Shown here: in pieces, positions 4,533 to 5,081 of the stretch
Layout: each line of letters opens with the position of its first letter
How positions within the stretch are numbered: position 1 is the first letter of the stretch
Assembly: GCA_013695905.1 (NCBI GenBank)
Contig: JACCZQ010000229.1
Span: 1 to 5,081, forward strand
Source: Chthoniobacterales bacterium
Lineage (GTDB): Bacteria > Verrucomicrobiota > Verrucomicrobiia > Chthoniobacterales > UBA10450
Length of the DNA stretch: 5,081 nucleotides
Reading direction: 5' to 3'
Notes under the pieces: generated by a model
The model's database searches: none
Seen by the model: only the letters and a program-made list of their open reading frames with translations
Told to the model about the DNA's origin: nothing
Program-made: the position numbers and the translations under genes

Positions 4533-4931
4533 GCTCCCACGCCTCCTTTGGAGACAGGATCACAACGTCACCGCGCAGCTTCTGCGGGTAGTGCTTGAGA
4601 TTGCCTGTCACGAGGACGCGATCGGTCGCTAAGCTGCCACCTCCAGAAACGGCAGATCATCAGGATCAGGCAACTCCGCGGCCTGCGGCAGCGCGGCGAC
4701 GGCATCCTGGTTTCGCAATTCATGCAGCACTGTCTCCAGCAGTTCTGGCGGGAGGCCGAATTTCGGACACGCCAGCACCTCGCGATACTCGTGCGCAATG
4801 CGGTCGGCATACGTGAGCCGCAGCGCACCAGCTAACACGGCGTCAAGCAGCCGGCCCGGATAACCTGCCGGATTGAGCAGGCCTGAGACGAAGACGTTCG
4901 TGTCGAGGATCCAGCTCTGGACTTCCTTCAC
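4516..4931 (-). pseudogene. PIN-domain toxin (VapC-like, putative TA toxin of the COG1569 type), broken by a one-base frameshift
   Basis: PIN toxins are Mg-dependent ribonucleases. The gene starts at GTG 4931-4929, sharing GTGA with the stop of the upstream antitoxin-like gene. The first frame gives 100 residues: WILDTNVFVSG with Asp10, IAHEYREVL with Glu48, and LPDPDDLPFLEVAA with Asp91/Asp92, then TAG at 4631-4629. In the next frame, from 4632, the family's ending continues: LATDRVLVTGNLKHYP, then KLRGDVVILSPKEAWERL, to TGA at 4518-4516. Restoring one base near 4633 gives EVAA-LATDRVLVTGN in register with the family pattern and a protein of about 138 residues, the normal length. The metal-binding residues lie before the break, but the last strand and helix are lost. 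A sequencing error is a real alternative to mutation. Confidence 0.78.
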
Positions 4932-5081
4932 GATCTCGGCCGAGCTTTACGTGCGGCGCTGATCTCCGCGTCGATGTCCGCGGCCGTCAGCTTGTCTGTT
5001 CCACGTTGCGCAGCCTGGCGGCGGATTTCACTGACTGCTCGTCGGGCGCGGGCGCGAATTTGTTCCTGCAGGTCATCGAGC
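4928..5081 (-). CDS. Antitoxin-like protein, C-terminal part, gene runs off the right edge
   Basis: The minus-strand frame is open from the window edge and encodes about 50 residues ending in AARKARPRS. It is helical and highly charged, with LDDLQEQIRARARRAVSEIR followed by DKLTAADIDAEISAARKAR. Its TGA (4930-4928) overlaps the GTG start of the PIN toxin gene by four bases. This is the classical antitoxin-then-toxin order with translational coupling. The Thr-Ala-Ala-Asp-Ile-Asp-Ala-Glu-Ile pattern is common at the C-termini of type II antitoxins paired with PIN toxins, the part that wraps the toxin. The N-terminal DNA-binding domain is outside the window, so its class is unknown. Confidence 0.7.
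   Translation of the reverse strand, partial: LDDLQEQIRARARRAVSEIRRQAAQRGTDKLTAADIDAEISAARKARPRS

Noticed and set aside
3800..4591. 263-codon forward frame overlapping attC-like site 2 and the S26 gene
   Set aside because: It reads through the palindrome and the S26 gene in another frame, giving a Cys/Arg/His/Ser-rich sequence without domains, whereas the 3918-4424 frame shows clear S26 motifs.

Overview
The window is GC-rich DNA from a Gram-negative-type bacterium. No taxonomic marker is present. The gene content (UPF0158 remnant, REP-associated transposase with a DnaA-like tail, nucleotidyltransferase pair, PIN toxin, lipoprotein-type S26 peptidase) would suit a soil or sediment lineage such as Verrucomicrobiota, but that is a guess. 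There are no housekeeping genes; everything looks accessory.

The best structural explanation for much of the window is an integron-type cassette array. Two long imperfect palindromes (about 192-320 and 3786-3919) each begin on the stop codon of an ORF and end in a GTTRRRY core. Each has an asymmetric stem with one unpaired A beside a CCGC block, and the two share the same right shoulder (GCTGATCTTG, optional T, GTCTCGTTAG). These are the hallmarks of attC sites. A partial ORF (3-197) and an unrecognised ORF (3252-3791) end on them. A small membrane-protein ORF (340-669) and a signal-peptidase-like lipoprotein ORF (3918-4424) start just after or inside them. No integrase or attI lies in the window.

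The array has been heavily remodelled. At 671-1726, where the attC of the second cassette should lie, sits a complete RAYT (Y1/HUH transposase) element with 29-bp terminal inverted repeats matching at 24 of 29 positions. It is followed by a dense irregular array of TTAGATG heptamers (1713-1857, 11 exact copies) that also contains fragments of the element's right end. The array stops exactly at the start of a UPF0158 gene lacking its N-terminal part (1855-2097). A degraded interval (2098-2466) follows, then an overlapping gene pair: a 67-residue helical protein and a nucleotidyltransferase (2467-3236). A short YjbQ-like N-terminal segment then runs in frame into the unrecognised ORF that ends on the second attC.

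The right end (4516-5081) is on the opposite strand. It holds the tail of an antitoxin-like gene overlapping by 4 bases a PIN-domain toxin gene, which is broken by a one-base frameshift. The genes do not form a pathway. They look like independently acquired cargo: toxin-antitoxin modules, a small membrane protein and an envelope protein, interrupted by a transposase and several gene relics.
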